A stretch of DNA of 32,074 nt from Anaerocolumna jejuensis DSM 15929 (lineage in GTDB: Bacteria > Bacillota > Clostridia > Lachnospirales > Lachnospiraceae): contig NZ_FRAC01000045.1 of assembly GCF_900142215.1 (NCBI RefSeq), positions 1-32,074 of the forward strand, in the 5' to 3' direction. The translations under genes and the position numbers were made by a program. This document shows positions 15,791 through 24,636 of the stretch, in pieces; position 1 is the stretch's first letter; the number at the start of each line of letters is the position of its first letter. A model generated the notes under the pieces. The model ran no database searches and was not told the DNA's origin. It saw only the letters and a list, made by a program, of their open reading frames with translations.

Positions 15791-15809
15791 TCCCATGTAT
15801 TTCGCAAAT

Positions 15810-16976
15810 TTACAATTTGGGTATATTAATATCAACACAAAAGCCTTCTTCTTTCCCGGAGGTGATTTCCATCTTCCCACCTAAAAGCTTTACTCTTTCT
15901 TCCATTCCGGTTATCCCGTTGGATTTTATAATATTCCTGCTGCCGGAGCCGTTATTTTCAATCCTTAAATAAATTCCCTCCGGTTTATCCAGTATATCTA
16001 TTGTGAAGGAAGCTGCCTTCCCATGTTTTATTCCATTGGTTATTGCTTCTCTTGAAATCTTGTAGATACAGTCTTTCACTTCGGGAGCTTCCTCCTCTAT
16101 GGAATCATCCATATTAAGATGAAATCTGATATTGCCGCTCTCCCTGAAATTATGGAACAGCTCATTCATAGCTCCCCTTAACTGCTCGGTATGGTAAGAA
16201 TCCTTTAACAGGCTGACTACTTTTCTTAGGTCACTGACACAGTCCTTCGTCATGTTTCTGGTTTTGTGTATGACCTCCAATGCCTTATCCGGCTTTGTAA
16301 TCATAACATTTTGTGCATACTCCAGATTCATATTCAGGGCCATCAGGGAATGTCCCATGGAATCGTGCAACTCCTGGGCAATCCGGTTTCTTTCCTGGGT
16401 TTTGGCAAGCTCTTCTATTTTATCGGCATAGGCCTTTAAGGTACTGTTGGCTTCCTCCAGTTCTTTATTCAGGTTTTCATATTTCATCTTCTCTCCCAGC
16501 ACACTGCGGAATAATAGCATGATCAGGCATGGCATAAAGAAATTCAACAGAATATCCACATAATCCTCATAAGCACTTTTTAAGCTGGTAAAATCCACAA
16601 GTGCACTGAGGGATGCCAGATAAACCCCAAAATGGAAGGCTAACAGAGGTCTGTTCAGTTTACCGGTGAAGATTATTGTCTCGATCAGCAAAATAATATT
16701 AAATAAATAGGTTCCTACAAATAAAATTTCATAATGAAAGCATCCAAGGATAAGTACACTAAATCCATAGGATAGGGAAAACCATATATCCCGTTTGTCT
16801 TTTAAATAGTTCCTTCGGTAAAAATTATTGACTGTAAACAGCAAAAGCAGCACTGCCAGTATATCCCTTAAGGCACCCTCCTTCTCCAGAATACGCATAA
16901 AAGCAAGAATGGTAACAAAGGCTGAAATAATTTTAAAGATATATTTTCTTTTATTTAAAGATAGCAAAAAATCCAT
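15810..16976 (-). CDS. NarL-type sensor histidine kinase
   Basis: A 388-aa membrane kinase. The N-terminal half (about 10-160) has five or six membrane segments with hardly any extracellular loop, so it probably senses the membrane or a membrane-bound compound. A coiled coil (about 164-195) leads to the HisKA_3 domain with phospho-acceptor H204 in QELHDSMGHS. The HATPase domain follows, with SREAITNGIKHGKA and NGITGMEERVKLLGG. GAGGAG sits 7 nt before the ATG at 16976; an ATG at 17006 has a weaker site. The length matches LnrJ/DesK-like kinases. It is divergent from the exporter operon and upstream of its response regulator. Confidence 0.92.
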   Translation of the reverse strand: MDFLLSLNKRKYIFKIISAFVTILAFMRILEKEGALRDILAVLLLLFTVNNFYRRNYLKDKRDIWFSLSYGFSVLILGCFHYEILFVGTYLFNIILLIETIIFTGKLNRPLLAFHFGVYLASLSALVDFTSLKSAYEDYVDILLNFFMPCLIMLLFRSVLGEKMKYENLNKELEEANSTLKAYADKIEELAKTQERNRIAQELHDSMGHSLMALNMNLEYAQNVMITKPDKALEVIHKTRNMTKDCVSDLRKVVSLLKDSYHTEQLRGAMNELFHNFRESGNIRFHLNMDDSIEEEAPEVKDCIYKISREAITNGIKHGKAASFTIDILDKPEGIYLRIENNGSGSRNIIKSNGITGMEERVKLLGGKMEITSGKEEGFCVDINIPKL

Positions 16977-17046
16977 CTGCTTACTCCTCTTTCCACCGGC
17001 TCCCATGACTTATCCCAGGTTGCGGCAGCTGCCTTCCTTCTGAAGC

Positions 17047-17156
17047 TATTATACCATGTCCGCAAAGCTCCCATGGTATGCGGCACTTCGTGCCGTTTAT
17101 GCGCACTCACTTCGTTCGGTGCCGGTATAATATCTATCGATATTATACCATGTTCC
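17047..17156. repeat. Composite palindromic repeat between kinase and exporter
   Basis: TATTATACCATGT appears near 17047 and again near 17142, about 95 bases apart. Between them are the hairpin CGGCAC-TTC-GTGCCG (17081-17095) and an 11-bp hairpin, GGTATAATATC with its complement (17124-17134 and 17139-17149). The two-hairpin layout and unit length resemble R1 and R2. ATACCATG and CATGGTAT also form an inverted pair at the left end. Confidence 0.75.
17048..17053 (-). promoter_or_regulatory. Possible extended -10 promoter of the kinase gene
   Basis: TGGTATAAT on the minus strand is an extended -10 about 70 bases before the kinase ATG. No convincing -35 box is present, and the site lies in a repeat, so it is tentative. 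Confidence 0.35.
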
Positions 17157-17271
17157 CGGCACATGCTGTATATTACCAAAGTAATAGTTTTATTGAGTAC
17201 TATAGTGAATAGGCTTCTTCCCCCTTTGTGGTGTAGAATACCTTCATAACAGGAAGAAAGAAGGTTAAAGA

Positions 17272-18201
17272 ATGCTTCAGTTAAAAAATATCACGAAAAA
17301 ATACAAGGATTTTACAGCCGTAGATGATATTTCTTTTGAAGTAAATAAGGGAGAAATATTCGGACTTCTGGGTCCCAACGGTGCCGGAAAATCCACTCTT
17401 GTATCTATGATCGGCACCATATTACAGCCTACAAAGGGTGAAATCTTTATCGGCGGTATCTCTCTGGGTGATAAACCCTGCGATTGCAAAAAGCAGATGG
17501 GAATTGTCCCTCAGGAGCTGGCACTGTACCAATCCTTAAATGCAAAGGATAATCTTGAATTCTTCGGCAGCCTCTACGGGCTCTATGGGAACCGCTTAAA
17601 ACAGCGGGTATCGGAGGTTCTGGATATTCTAAAACTTACGGACAGGAGAAATCAGGATATCTCAGAATATTCCGGCGGCATGAAACGAAGAGTTAATCTT
17701 GGCATTGCCCTTATGAATTCTCCAAGGCTGCTGATATTAGATGAGCCCACTGTGGGCATTGACCCACAGTCCAGAAGCCATATATTGGACACTATCCGCC
17801 GTTTGAATGAGGAAGAAGGGATGACTGTAGTTTATACTAGCCACTATATGGAAGAAGTGGAATATCTATGTGAGAGAATCGGCATTGCAGATCATGGAAA
17901 GCTCATTGCCCTTGGCTCCAAGGATGGGCTGAAGCAAGACTTAAATGCCTGTGATACCTTAACTGCAAGCTTCGGTAAGGCAAGCCCCGATGCCCTTGGC
18001 AAATTGGAAAGTATAAAGGGCGTCCGAAAGGCCTCCATAGAAAAGGATACCATAACACTCCTTGTTTCACCCGGTTCCAATGTTCTGGATATTGTGGATG
18101 ATATAAAGAATTCCGGCATCCGCCTTACAGGCTTTCGTTATGATGAAATTAATCTGGAGAGTATTTTCCTGCAATTAACCGGAAAATCTCTAAGAGATTA
18201 G
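17272..18201 (+). CDS. ABC exporter ATPase, LnrL/CcmA-like
   Basis: A 309-aa ATPase. The Walker A is GPNGAGKS (34-41), Q-loop Q81, signature YSGGM (133-137), Walker B LLILDEP (153-159), and switch histidine in YTSHYMEE. The C-terminal 90 residues form the usual extension of drug and lipid exporter ATPases. It should power the two ABC-2 permeases encoded next. GAAGG lies 7 nt before the ATG. It starts an operon divergent from the two-component system. With ATPase, two permeases of about 400 aa, a multi-membrane kinase and a NarL regulator, the set mirrors Bacillus LnrJKLMN, which protects against linearmycins. The real substrate here is unknown. I saw no clear SigA promoter in 17160-17270, perhaps because it depends on the response regulator. 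Confidence 0.93.
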   Translation: MLQLKNITKKYKDFTAVDDISFEVNKGEIFGLLGPNGAGKSTLVSMIGTILQPTKGEIFIGGISLGDKPCDCKKQMGIVPQELALYQSLNAKDNLEFFGSLYGLYGNRLKQRVSEVLDILKLTDRRNQDISEYSGGMKRRVNLGIALMNSPRLLILDEPTVGIDPQSRSHILDTIRRLNEEEGMTVVYTSHYMEEVEYLCERIGIADHGKLIALGSKDGLKQDLNACDTLTASFGKASPDALGKLESIKGVRKASIEKDTITLLVSPGSNVLDIVDDIKNSGIRLTGFRYDEINLESIFLQLTGKSLRD

Positions 18202-18212
18202 CGGGAGGGCTT

Positions 18213-19478
18213 ATGAATAACATATTGCATTTTACCTTACTGGATTTTAAACAATTAATGAAAAGCAAGACCTTTTATCTCAAGCTGTTATTATTCCCCA
18301 TGCTATTGATCTTACTGCTTAGTAAGGCTCTGGGAGGTTCAAACAGCACTATTTCTTCCTTTTCCCTGGCTGTCTGTAATGAGGACCTGGGAGCGGAAGA
18401 CGGGAACCGGACAATTACCTTTGGAAAAGTACTGGAAAATGAAGTCTTGAAATCAAAGGATGCTGCCAGTCTGTTCCGCCTTGTTCCGGTTACAAGCCGC
18501 AAGGAGGGTATTCAGCTGGTAAGAAACAAAAAAGCATCGGTATTTGTATATATCCCGAAGGATTTCACCAATGCCCTCTTACAGCAAAGGCAAAACGGGA
18601 TTGTTATAACAGGAAACAGCGGCACTTCCGTGGATAAGCTCATTGTCACGGGTATTTTGGAGGGATTTCTCCGCAATACCCAGGTGGTACTTAAGGAAGA
18701 AAAGACCTTTAATACCCTCCTTGGTGCCTCCGGGAAGACCTCTGTCACAATGGATGAAATGAAAAAGCAGCTGGATGCCTCCTACCCTGCCACCCTGCCG
18801 GAGGTTTCTACCAGCTCCAGGGCGGTTCCCGTCAGTGCCATGCAATACGTATCCATTGCCATGGTAGTTTTATTCTCCATTTCTACTGTTTTTACCCTTG
18901 TACACAAGGTGGTGGAGGAAAAGCTTAATCACACGCTCTTTCGGATAAAATCAACTCCTGCCCGCCAGTTTCAGTATGTGTCCGGCAAGCTGTGCAGTAT
19001 TATATTTACCCTCACCCTCCAGATGAGCGCCGTTATCCTCTTAAGCAGGCTTGTCTTTGGGATGAAATGGGGAAACCCGTGGCTAATCCTGATTACTACC
19101 CTGGTCTATGCCTTTTCCATTGGCTCGCCCATCCTTATGTGGGGGCTTCTTGCCAGAGATCAAAATGCCGTTTCAAGCCTTGCTTCCCCCATTCTGTATG
19201 GCTTTGGTTTCCTGGGCGGCTCCTTTATCAGCAGTGATGCCCTTCCGAAAGGCTTGCAGTCCATACAGAATATTATTCCCAATGGGAAAGCCCTTAACTG
19301 CTATCTCTTCCTTTGCGAAGGCAAGGGGCTTGCCGCTGTTTACAGCAACCTGCTGCAGCTGTTTCTAATGGGGGTGCTTTTCCTGATTCTGACTATGTTT
19401 ATCTACCGCGGAAAGGAGATTATAAGACATGGAAATACTGATATTAATAAAAAAGCAATTAAAGCTTCTCTTCTCTAA
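18213..19478 (+). CDS. ABC-2 exporter permease (LnrM-like)
   Basis: A 421-aa membrane protein. One N-terminal membrane segment (about 23-41) is followed by a large extracellular domain (about 45-210), then five membrane segments (about 210-405). This is the ABC-2 topology of LnrM, LnrN and YhgE-like exporters. The gene starts 11 bases after the ATPase stop, behind GGGAGG. Its 3' end overlaps the next permease by 50 bases, implying coupled translation and a fixed ratio. It likely pairs with that second permease to move an amphipathic compound out of the membrane. Confidence 0.9.
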   Translation: MNNILHFTLLDFKQLMKSKTFYLKLLLFPMLLILLLSKALGGSNSTISSFSLAVCNEDLGAEDGNRTITFGKVLENEVLKSKDAASLFRLVPVTSRKEGIQLVRNKKASVFVYIPKDFTNALLQQRQNGIVITGNSGTSVDKLIVTGILEGFLRNTQVVLKEEKTFNTLLGASGKTSVTMDEMKKQLDASYPATLPEVSTSSRAVPVSAMQYVSIAMVVLFSISTVFTLVHKVVEEKLNHTLFRIKSTPARQFQYVSGKLCSIIFTLTLQMSAVILLSRLVFGMKWGNPWLILITTLVYAFSIGSPILMWGLLARDQNAVSSLASPILYGFGFLGGSFISSDALPKGLQSIQNIIPNGKALNCYLFLCEGKGLAAVYSNLLQLFLMGVLFLILTMFIYRGKEIIRHGNTDINKKAIKASLL

Positions 19479-20607
19479 CCGGCTTATCATTCTGGCAGGT
19501 ATAGCCGTACCGGTCTTACTGACCTACTTGTTTTCCAATTCCATAGATGCCTCCAAAAAGCCCTGCCTATACGCAGCAGACTTAAGCAAAAGCTCCTATT
19601 CCGCGCAATTCCTGCAAATGCTTTCCAGCCATAAGGAAATTACTGTTGTAAGCACCGGCAAAGAAAACATTCTTAAAAAGGTCGACAGCCAGCTTATTCC
19701 AATGGGGCTTGTTATTGGGAAGGATTTTGACAATGCCCTCTTAAACAATAAGCCCCTGCCCGTTGAAATAATCATAAATTTTGAGTCCACCGATTCGGCT
19801 GTCCTGAAACAGGTAGCAGCAACGGAACTTTCCTCCCTTAAAAAAGTGGCCGCCGACTCCTCCTATCTGTCAAATAAGTCAGGTATCCCCGTAAACAGCC
19901 TTACCTCTCAGGTATTTAACGGCATGAAGAGCAGTTCCAGTTCTGAAATAAACAGCTCTTCCTCCGATACCCTGGCTATTAAACAAGAAGAAATGACGCA
20001 GACACTCCTTGGCTTTTTGGTAATGTTTATCTGGTTTGTTATCATACAGGGCTTTCGCACCTTAATAGAAGAGAGGGAAAACAACACTTACTACCGGCTG
20101 TTAAGTACTCCCACAAGCTATAACAGGTATCTGGCATCCAAGATAGCCGCCGCCTATTTGTTCGGGGCTTTTCATATCCTGGCTGTGCTTCTTACCGGAA
20201 AATATCTTTTGAACCTACCTGTTTTCGAGCACCTGCTGCCTGTTATCCTGATATTTGCGGTTTATATTTTCTTATTAACCGGTATCAGCCTGCCCTTGTC
20301 CCTGCTTATGAAAAGGCATGAGGATTTTACCGTTACCTTTGCCGTTATCATAATTGCTACCGGAATATTGGGAGGCTCCTTCTTCTCTCTGGATACGGCA
20401 CCGGGTTACCTTGTACTGCTATCCAAATTCACACCGGAAGCCTGGGGGGAGAAGCTTTTAAAAGCTGTTCTATTTGATAACAGCTCCCTCACCTCCCAGC
20501 TTGTACCCTTGTTGGCCCTTACAGCCATTGCCCTGCTCTTCATAGGAGCAGCATTTGCCATATCTTCCATGTCCTTGCGGAAGAAAAGCTATTTGGTTAA
20601 ATCCTGA
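19429..20607 (+). CDS. ABC-2 exporter permease (LnrN-like)
   Basis: A 392-aa membrane protein with one N-terminal membrane segment, a large extracellular domain (about 35-195) and five C-terminal membrane segments. The extracellular domain has a serine-rich stretch (MKSSSSSEINSSSSDT). AAAGGAG lies 10 nt before the ATG, inside the upstream permease gene. Together with the 421-aa protein it should form the heteromeric channel driven by the 309-aa ATPase. Length and topology match LnrN. Confidence 0.9.
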   Translation: MEILILIKKQLKLLFSNRLIILAGIAVPVLLTYLFSNSIDASKKPCLYAADLSKSSYSAQFLQMLSSHKEITVVSTGKENILKKVDSQLIPMGLVIGKDFDNALLNNKPLPVEIIINFESTDSAVLKQVAATELSSLKKVAADSSYLSNKSGIPVNSLTSQVFNGMKSSSSSEINSSSSDTLAIKQEEMTQTLLGFLVMFIWFVIIQGFRTLIEERENNTYYRLLSTPTSYNRYLASKIAAAYLFGAFHILAVLLTGKYLLNLPVFEHLLPVILIFAVYIFLLTGISLPLSLLMKRHEDFTVTFAVIIIATGILGGSFFSLDTAPGYLVLLSKFTPEAWGEKLLKAVLFDNSSLTSQLVPLLALTAIALLFIGAAFAISSMSLRKKSYLVKS

Positions 20608-20632
20608 GAAAAAGGAGGAAAGAATAGATACT

Positions 20633-20812
20633 ATGAATACTTCTGTGATAGTAGCAATATTGGAATTGCTTGCAGGCATCCTGATCAATCTTTTCATAGG
20701 TGCCCTGGCAAGGGGATTATTTAAAAAAGACGGCACCGGGCCGCGGATTCCGCTGAGGGTGCTGGGGATTTACTTGATTATTAATTCTATCTCTTATTTA
20801 TTTCACATATAG
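20633..20812 (+). CDS. Small membrane protein at the end of the exporter operon
   Basis: A 59-aa protein that I do not recognise. It has two hydrophobic segments (about 4-27 and 41-58) separated by a charged loop (RGLFKKDGTGPRIPLR), so it should be a small two-pass membrane protein. The ATG at 20633 follows AAAGGAGG, though the spacing of about 14 nt is long. It starts 25 bases after the second permease, on the same strand and ahead of a terminator hairpin, so it belongs to the exporter operon. It may be an accessory subunit or an immunity-type peptide, which is a guess. Confidence 0.7.
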   Translation: MNTSVIVAILELLAGILINLFIGALARGLFKKDGTGPRIPLRVLGIYLIINSISYLFHI

Positions 20813-20871
20813 ACTGCAATTGATCTGGTGTCCTGGAATGAAACTGTGTTGGTGTCCCGGGACGGGACTGA

Positions 20872-20911
20872 GGGTTGACAAAAAGAAAATTTATTCCGCT
20901 TTTTGTCACCC
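20872..20911. terminator. Bidirectional terminator-like hairpin
   Basis: GGGTTGACAAAAAG pairs with CTTTTTGTCACCC (13 pairs with one bulge) around a 13-base loop. It lies between the ends of the exporter operon (plus) and the GH88 gene (minus). Upstream, GGTGTCCTGGAATGAAACTG and GGTGTCCCGGGACGGGACTG form an imperfect direct repeat. ATACTATCCCTAC is also repeated at 20974-21010. Confidence 0.65.
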
Positions 20912-21016
20912 CTCTGCACCAGCCCGGAACAGGCTTTGCACCGGCTCGGAGCAAGCTTCTGCCTAAAGCAGAGATACTATCCCTACTGCCTTATAGAATA
21001 CTATCCCTACAGAATA

Positions 21017-22168
21017 TTACCATAAGAAAATGTCATTGCCCTTTAGTTTATAAATAGCCTCCATAAAGAAGTAATCTGCATAGATGATATTTATATGCTT
21101 ATTGGTATGGTAAGCCTCGGAACAGTTTTCAATGATACAGTCACACTCCCTGGTCCAGTTGCTTCGCTTCTCCTCCAGGGCCTTTAAGAGCTTTAAGGCT
21201 GCATTAAGATACAAATTCTTCTCATTTTCTCCTACTGCCTTTGCTATCTCAATCAGTCCGCAGGCTGCAATTGCCGCCGCGGAGGAATCCTCCCAGGTGT
21301 CTTCCCCCGGCTGTCTGAAATCAATGGGAATAAGGCCGCTTTCCGGGATATTGGCAATAAAATAATGTGCCACCCTTTTGGCAGTATTCAGATATTCTTC
21401 CTTTTCTGTGTGCAGATAGCTTAAGGTAAAGCCATACAGTGCCCATGCCTGCCCTCTTGTCCAGGAGGAACCCTTCTCATAGCCCTGCCCACCATAGGTA
21501 TCAGCCTTCTCGCCGGTTTGGGAATTGAACTCTACAATGTGCTCACAGGAGCCGTCCGCCCTTATGAAATTTTCCATAGCCGTGTCTGCATGCATAACTG
21601 CTATATGTCGGTATCTGGGGTCTCCGGTTTCCACCGATGCCCAGTATAAAAGCGGGATATTCATCATACAGTCAATAATAGCCTTGCCGGTATTATCATT
21701 TTCATCCCAGTTATTCCAGGCACGGATAAAACGGCCCACCGGATTAAAACGTCCTGCCAGGATATTGGCAGCATGCAGCCCTCTCTTTCTGGCCTCCGGC
21801 TCCTTTGTCAGCCTGTAATCCGCTACTGCCGTCAGCAGCCACAGAAAGCCTGCGTCATGGTCCAGCCCATAATAGTCTGCAAGGCACCTGTCCAGTTTTT
21901 CCTCTGAGCTTCTGGCAATCTCAGCATATTTTTCTTCTCCGGTCTCATGATACATAAGCCAGAGCATTCCACCCCAAAAACCATTGGTCCACCAGCCAAT
22001 GCCGGAAGATATACGATAGGGCTTATCACTGTCATCATAGCTGTCATGGGTACCCTTTACCGTTGTATAGGGAATCTTATTCCTTGATTTTTCACTGACC
22101 CAGGCTATCTTTTCCTCAATCCTGCCTGCTGTCTCCTCTATCCACTGTTTATCCTTCTCTGTAAGCAT
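21017..22168 (-). CDS. GH88 unsaturated glucuronyl hydrolase
   Basis: A 383-aa cytosolic enzyme that removes the unsaturated uronic acid left at the non-reducing end of oligosaccharides by polysaccharide lyases. Landmarks are LDHDAGFLW with D105, GKAIIDCMMNIPLLYW with D166, and GSSWTRGQAWALYG. The two aspartates are 61 residues apart, as for D88 and D149 of Bacillus UGL. The ATG at 22168 has AAAGGGG 5 nt upstream; the ATG at 22201 lacks a ribosome site. It is transcribed alone, divergent from an AraC-type regulator. No lyase or dedicated importer is next to it, so the oligosaccharide must come from elsewhere. Confidence 0.92.
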   Translation of the reverse strand: MLTEKDKQWIEETAGRIEEKIAWVSEKSRNKIPYTTVKGTHDSYDDSDKPYRISSGIGWWTNGFWGGMLWLMYHETGEEKYAEIARSSEEKLDRCLADYYGLDHDAGFLWLLTAVADYRLTKEPEARKRGLHAANILAGRFNPVGRFIRAWNNWDENDNTGKAIIDCMMNIPLLYWASVETGDPRYRHIAVMHADTAMENFIRADGSCEHIVEFNSQTGEKADTYGGQGYEKGSSWTRGQAWALYGFTLSYLHTEKEEYLNTAKRVAHYFIANIPESGLIPIDFRQPGEDTWEDSSAAAIAACGLIEIAKAVGENEKNLYLNAALKLLKALEEKRSNWTRECDCIIENCSEAYHTNKHINIIYADYFFMEAIYKLKGNDIFLW

Positions 22169-22198
22169 ATTTACCCCTTTCCTGAATATCCAATCTTC

Positions 22199-22253
22199 CA
22201 TTGAATTTCGTTAATCAGTAATTGAAAAAACTGTGCCCTTTCAATTGAATTTC
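22199..22253. promoter_or_regulatory. Direct repeat, possible AraC-type binding sites
   Basis: ATTGAATTTC occurs at 22200-22209 and 22244-22253, 44 bases (about four helical turns) apart, in the divergent GH88/AraC gap. AraC-type regulators often use direct repeats. The first copy overlaps the region just upstream of the GH88 start, so the function is uncertain. No convincing minus-strand promoter was seen. Confidence 0.3.
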
Positions 22254-22369
22254 TTTTACCTATAAATGTATTCCTATAAAAGATAATAGCTCTGATTCCC
22301 GTTTGTCTATTGACCAAAACTGTTAAAACCAATAAGAATTCTACTCATAAAGTTGTCCTGACCTTATTA

Positions 22370-22399
22370 TTTACAGGCTCTGATATCTATCTTTATAAT
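22370..22399 (+). promoter_or_regulatory. SigA-type promoter of the AraC-type regulator gene
   Basis: TTTACA (22370-22375) and TATAAT (22394-22399) are 18 bases apart. This gives a leader of about 75 bases before the TTG start. A second TATAAT at 22429-22434 has no good -35. Confidence 0.6.
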
Positions 22400-22479
22400 A
22401 ATCTCTTTTCTTTATCAGGACAATGCTTTATAATATTATTAACTTACTATTTCTGCTTTTTTTATAGGAGGAATGACCT

Positions 22480-23271
22480 TTGATTGCTGTGACAAACTGC
22501 GGCCATGATTCAAGGCACCAAACAAAATTCTGCATGCTTCGGAAAACAGGTGTGCCAAATTATATTCTGCTTCTGGTTAAGACCAAGGCATTTTTTGAAT
22601 TTAACGGAAGGCTGGCGGCAACAAATCCAAATATGGCGATTCTCTTTGACCGCAATACCTATACGCATTATGAAAGTGCAGGGAATTTTTATAATGACGA
22701 CTGGATTCATTTTGACTTTGTAGGAGAGGAACCTTTTTTAGACTCCTTAAAAATTCCTTTTAACAGTCCCATTTACCTGCCTCAGATAAATTCCTTGTCC
22801 AACTATGTCCGCCTGCTGGTCAAAGAGAATCACTCTGATACCCTTCACAAAGAACAGGTGCAGGACTCCCTTATGCGGATTCTTCTCTACCGCCTGGATT
22901 CCCAGATTGCCTCTCCTCTTACGGAAGGAGGCGGCAGTAAATATTATCCGGTAATGAACCAGCTAAGGATGAATATCCACAATACCCCTCATCAGAACTG
23001 GACCGTAGACACAATGGCAGAGTCTATTCACATAAGCCCCTCCTACTTTCAGCATTTATATAAGGAATTCTTTCACCTTTCCTGTATGCAGGAGGTCATC
23101 CTCGCCAGGATTGAACGTGCGAAATTCTACCTGTCCACTACCGATACCCCTATTAAGGTATTGTCCGACCTTTGCGGCTATGAGAATGAGCTGCATTTCA
23201 TCCGGCAGTTCAAGCAAAAGGAAGGGCTTACCCCCACACAATACAGACAGCTTTATAAAGCCGCCAGGTAG
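22480..23271 (+). CDS. AraC-family transcriptional regulator
   Basis: A 263-aa regulator. The N-terminal half (about 15-100) is a cupin-like sugar-sensing domain (PNYILLLVKTKAFFEFNGR and NPNMAILFDRNTYTHY). The C-terminal 100 residues hold two helix-turn-helix motifs (WTVDTMAESIHISPSYFQHL and IKVLSDLCGYENELHFIRQF), ending in the family signature KEGLTPTQYRQ. Start is TTG with AGGAGG 8 nt upstream; the ATG inside that site soon hits a stop. It is divergent from the GH88 gene, which it most likely activates in response to an unsaturated or uronic disaccharide. Confidence 0.92.
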   Translation: MIAVTNCGHDSRHQTKFCMLRKTGVPNYILLLVKTKAFFEFNGRLAATNPNMAILFDRNTYTHYESAGNFYNDDWIHFDFVGEEPFLDSLKIPFNSPIYLPQINSLSNYVRLLVKENHSDTLHKEQVQDSLMRILLYRLDSQIASPLTEGGGSKYYPVMNQLRMNIHNTPHQNWTVDTMAESIHISPSYFQHLYKEFFHLSCMQEVILARIERAKFYLSTTDTPIKVLSDLCGYENELHFIRQFKQKEGLTPTQYRQLYKAAR

Positions 23272-23327
23272 CTTCTTTATAAAGCTGTTAATTTTAATTT
23301 GGTTATAGTCAATATCAAGTTTATTGA

Positions 23328-23404
23328 ATGTAAATATGGAGTATAAAAATACACTCAGCTCCGTGAAAGTCACTTCGTTGCATTTTTATACTCCATATTT
23401 ACAT
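23328..23404. terminator. 23-bp perfect stem between convergent genes
   Basis: Bases 23328-23350 and 23382-23404 are perfectly complementary (23 bp), with a 31-base loop holding a small GTGA/TCAC stem. AT-rich arms (TAAAAAT, ATTTTTA) make it able to terminate in both directions between the AraC-type gene and the exporter permease. A diverged half copy (left arm plus loop) at 29696-29735 shows that it is also part of a repeat family. Confidence 0.75.
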
Positions 23405-23472
23405 AGATGAAAGCTGAGATTAACAGATTTACAAACTAATTTTAATTAATAAAATGTCCGGAGCTGCTTGCA

Positions 23473-24636
23473 TCAGCCATGCTGTGCAATTGCCCTTGAT
23501 TTGGATAAATACACTGCGATTACAAAAAAGACAACGGCAAACAAAAGCTCGATTCCCAGATTGCGAAAGATGATATGATACTGCTCTGCCGTACTGGAAA
23601 AGGAATCAATGGTTCTGCTGGTCATAACATACCAGTAGGTCGGCAGCGCCTTTGAAAACTGTACAACATGCTTACTCATAAATTCTAACGGTACAAAAAT
23701 ACCTCCCAGGAAACTGAGTCCAAGGCTGATAACATTGGAGGCCATATTCAGGGCGTTTAAGGATTTTACCAGGAAGCTTACCATATAGATCAGGCTCAGC
23801 GCTACCAGTAAAAATACCAGGCTGTTCAGGATAAACAGGGCGCCCTTTCCGGTCATAACATCGTCATGGTACAGCACCAGGGAAAGCAGGACGAAAAGAG
23901 CCCAGCAGGCAAGGCTGAAGATAGCGCAGGCCGCAATCAAAATGCTATTTTTCCTTATTTCAGAAAGGGAAGAGCATTTTATTCTCCAGTTTAAGTCCTT
24001 TTTACGGAAGGTTATGAGAATACCGCCAATACCGCTCATCAGCATGCCAGTCAGCACATAAGGAATAAACAGGTAATAGTAATAAGCGCTGCTCTTCTCC
24101 TCCCCTTCTCCCTGTATCTTATCCAGTTTTACATTTACTTTAATTTCCGAGGTCTTAAGCGCGCTTTCCGCAGCCTCCTCCGAGGAATATCCGGCTGCTG
24201 TATAAGCACTTAATTCCGTCAGGTACTGGTTGATCTTGCTGTCCAGAAGCTCTCCGGAGATACTTTGGGGAACCTTTACGTTTTCCACCACATCCTCGTA
24301 TTTTCCTGACTTTATCCCCTCCTCAAAGCCCTTCTTGATTATGAGTACATATTCCACATTCCGGAAGAACAGCTCATCGGATATGGACTCCTTGTCATCC
24401 TTTATCTTTACAATATTCTGGGTATCGGCAAGATAACGATAGAGGCTCTTACTAAGTACCGAATTATCCCTGTCTAAAACAGCTATATCTACCTTCGTAT
24501 CCTTATATGCGACCTCGATTTGCTTCTTTCCGTTGCCGGACATCATTAAGGCCAATACCACAAAGATGCAAAAATAAATAATAACACTGAAGGAACGTTT
24601 TTTTAAGGTCTTAAAAAATGCTTGGAATATTTGCAT
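23473..24636 (-). CDS. ABC-2 exporter permease, second of exporter B
   Basis: A 387-aa membrane protein. It has one N-terminal membrane segment (about 15-33), an extracellular domain (about 35-190) and five C-terminal membrane segments. It lies last in the set ATPase-permease-permease and its start overlaps the previous permease by 26 bases (24611-24636). AGGAGG sits 7 nt before the ATG. Shape and gene order match LnrN-type subunits. The exported compound is unknown. Confidence 0.9.
   Translation of the reverse strand: MQIFQAFFKTLKKRSFSVIIYFCIFVVLALMMSGNGKKQIEVAYKDTKVDIAVLDRDNSVLSKSLYRYLADTQNIVKIKDDKESISDELFFRNVEYVLIIKKGFEEGIKSGKYEDVVENVKVPQSISGELLDSKINQYLTELSAYTAAGYSSEEAAESALKTSEIKVNVKLDKIQGEGEEKSSAYYYYLFIPYVLTGMLMSGIGGILITFRKKDLNWRIKCSSLSEIRKNSILIAACAIFSLACWALFVLLSLVLYHDDVMTGKGALFILNSLVFLLVALSLIYMVSFLVKSLNALNMASNVISLGLSFLGGIFVPLEFMSKHVVQFSKALPTYWYVMTSRTIDSFSSTAEQYHIIFRNLGIELLFAVVFFVIAVYLSKSRAIAQHG

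Noticed and set aside
20875..21057. 60-residue frame after the exporter operon
   Set aside because: It starts in the terminator hairpin and has no ribosome site or protein-like composition.
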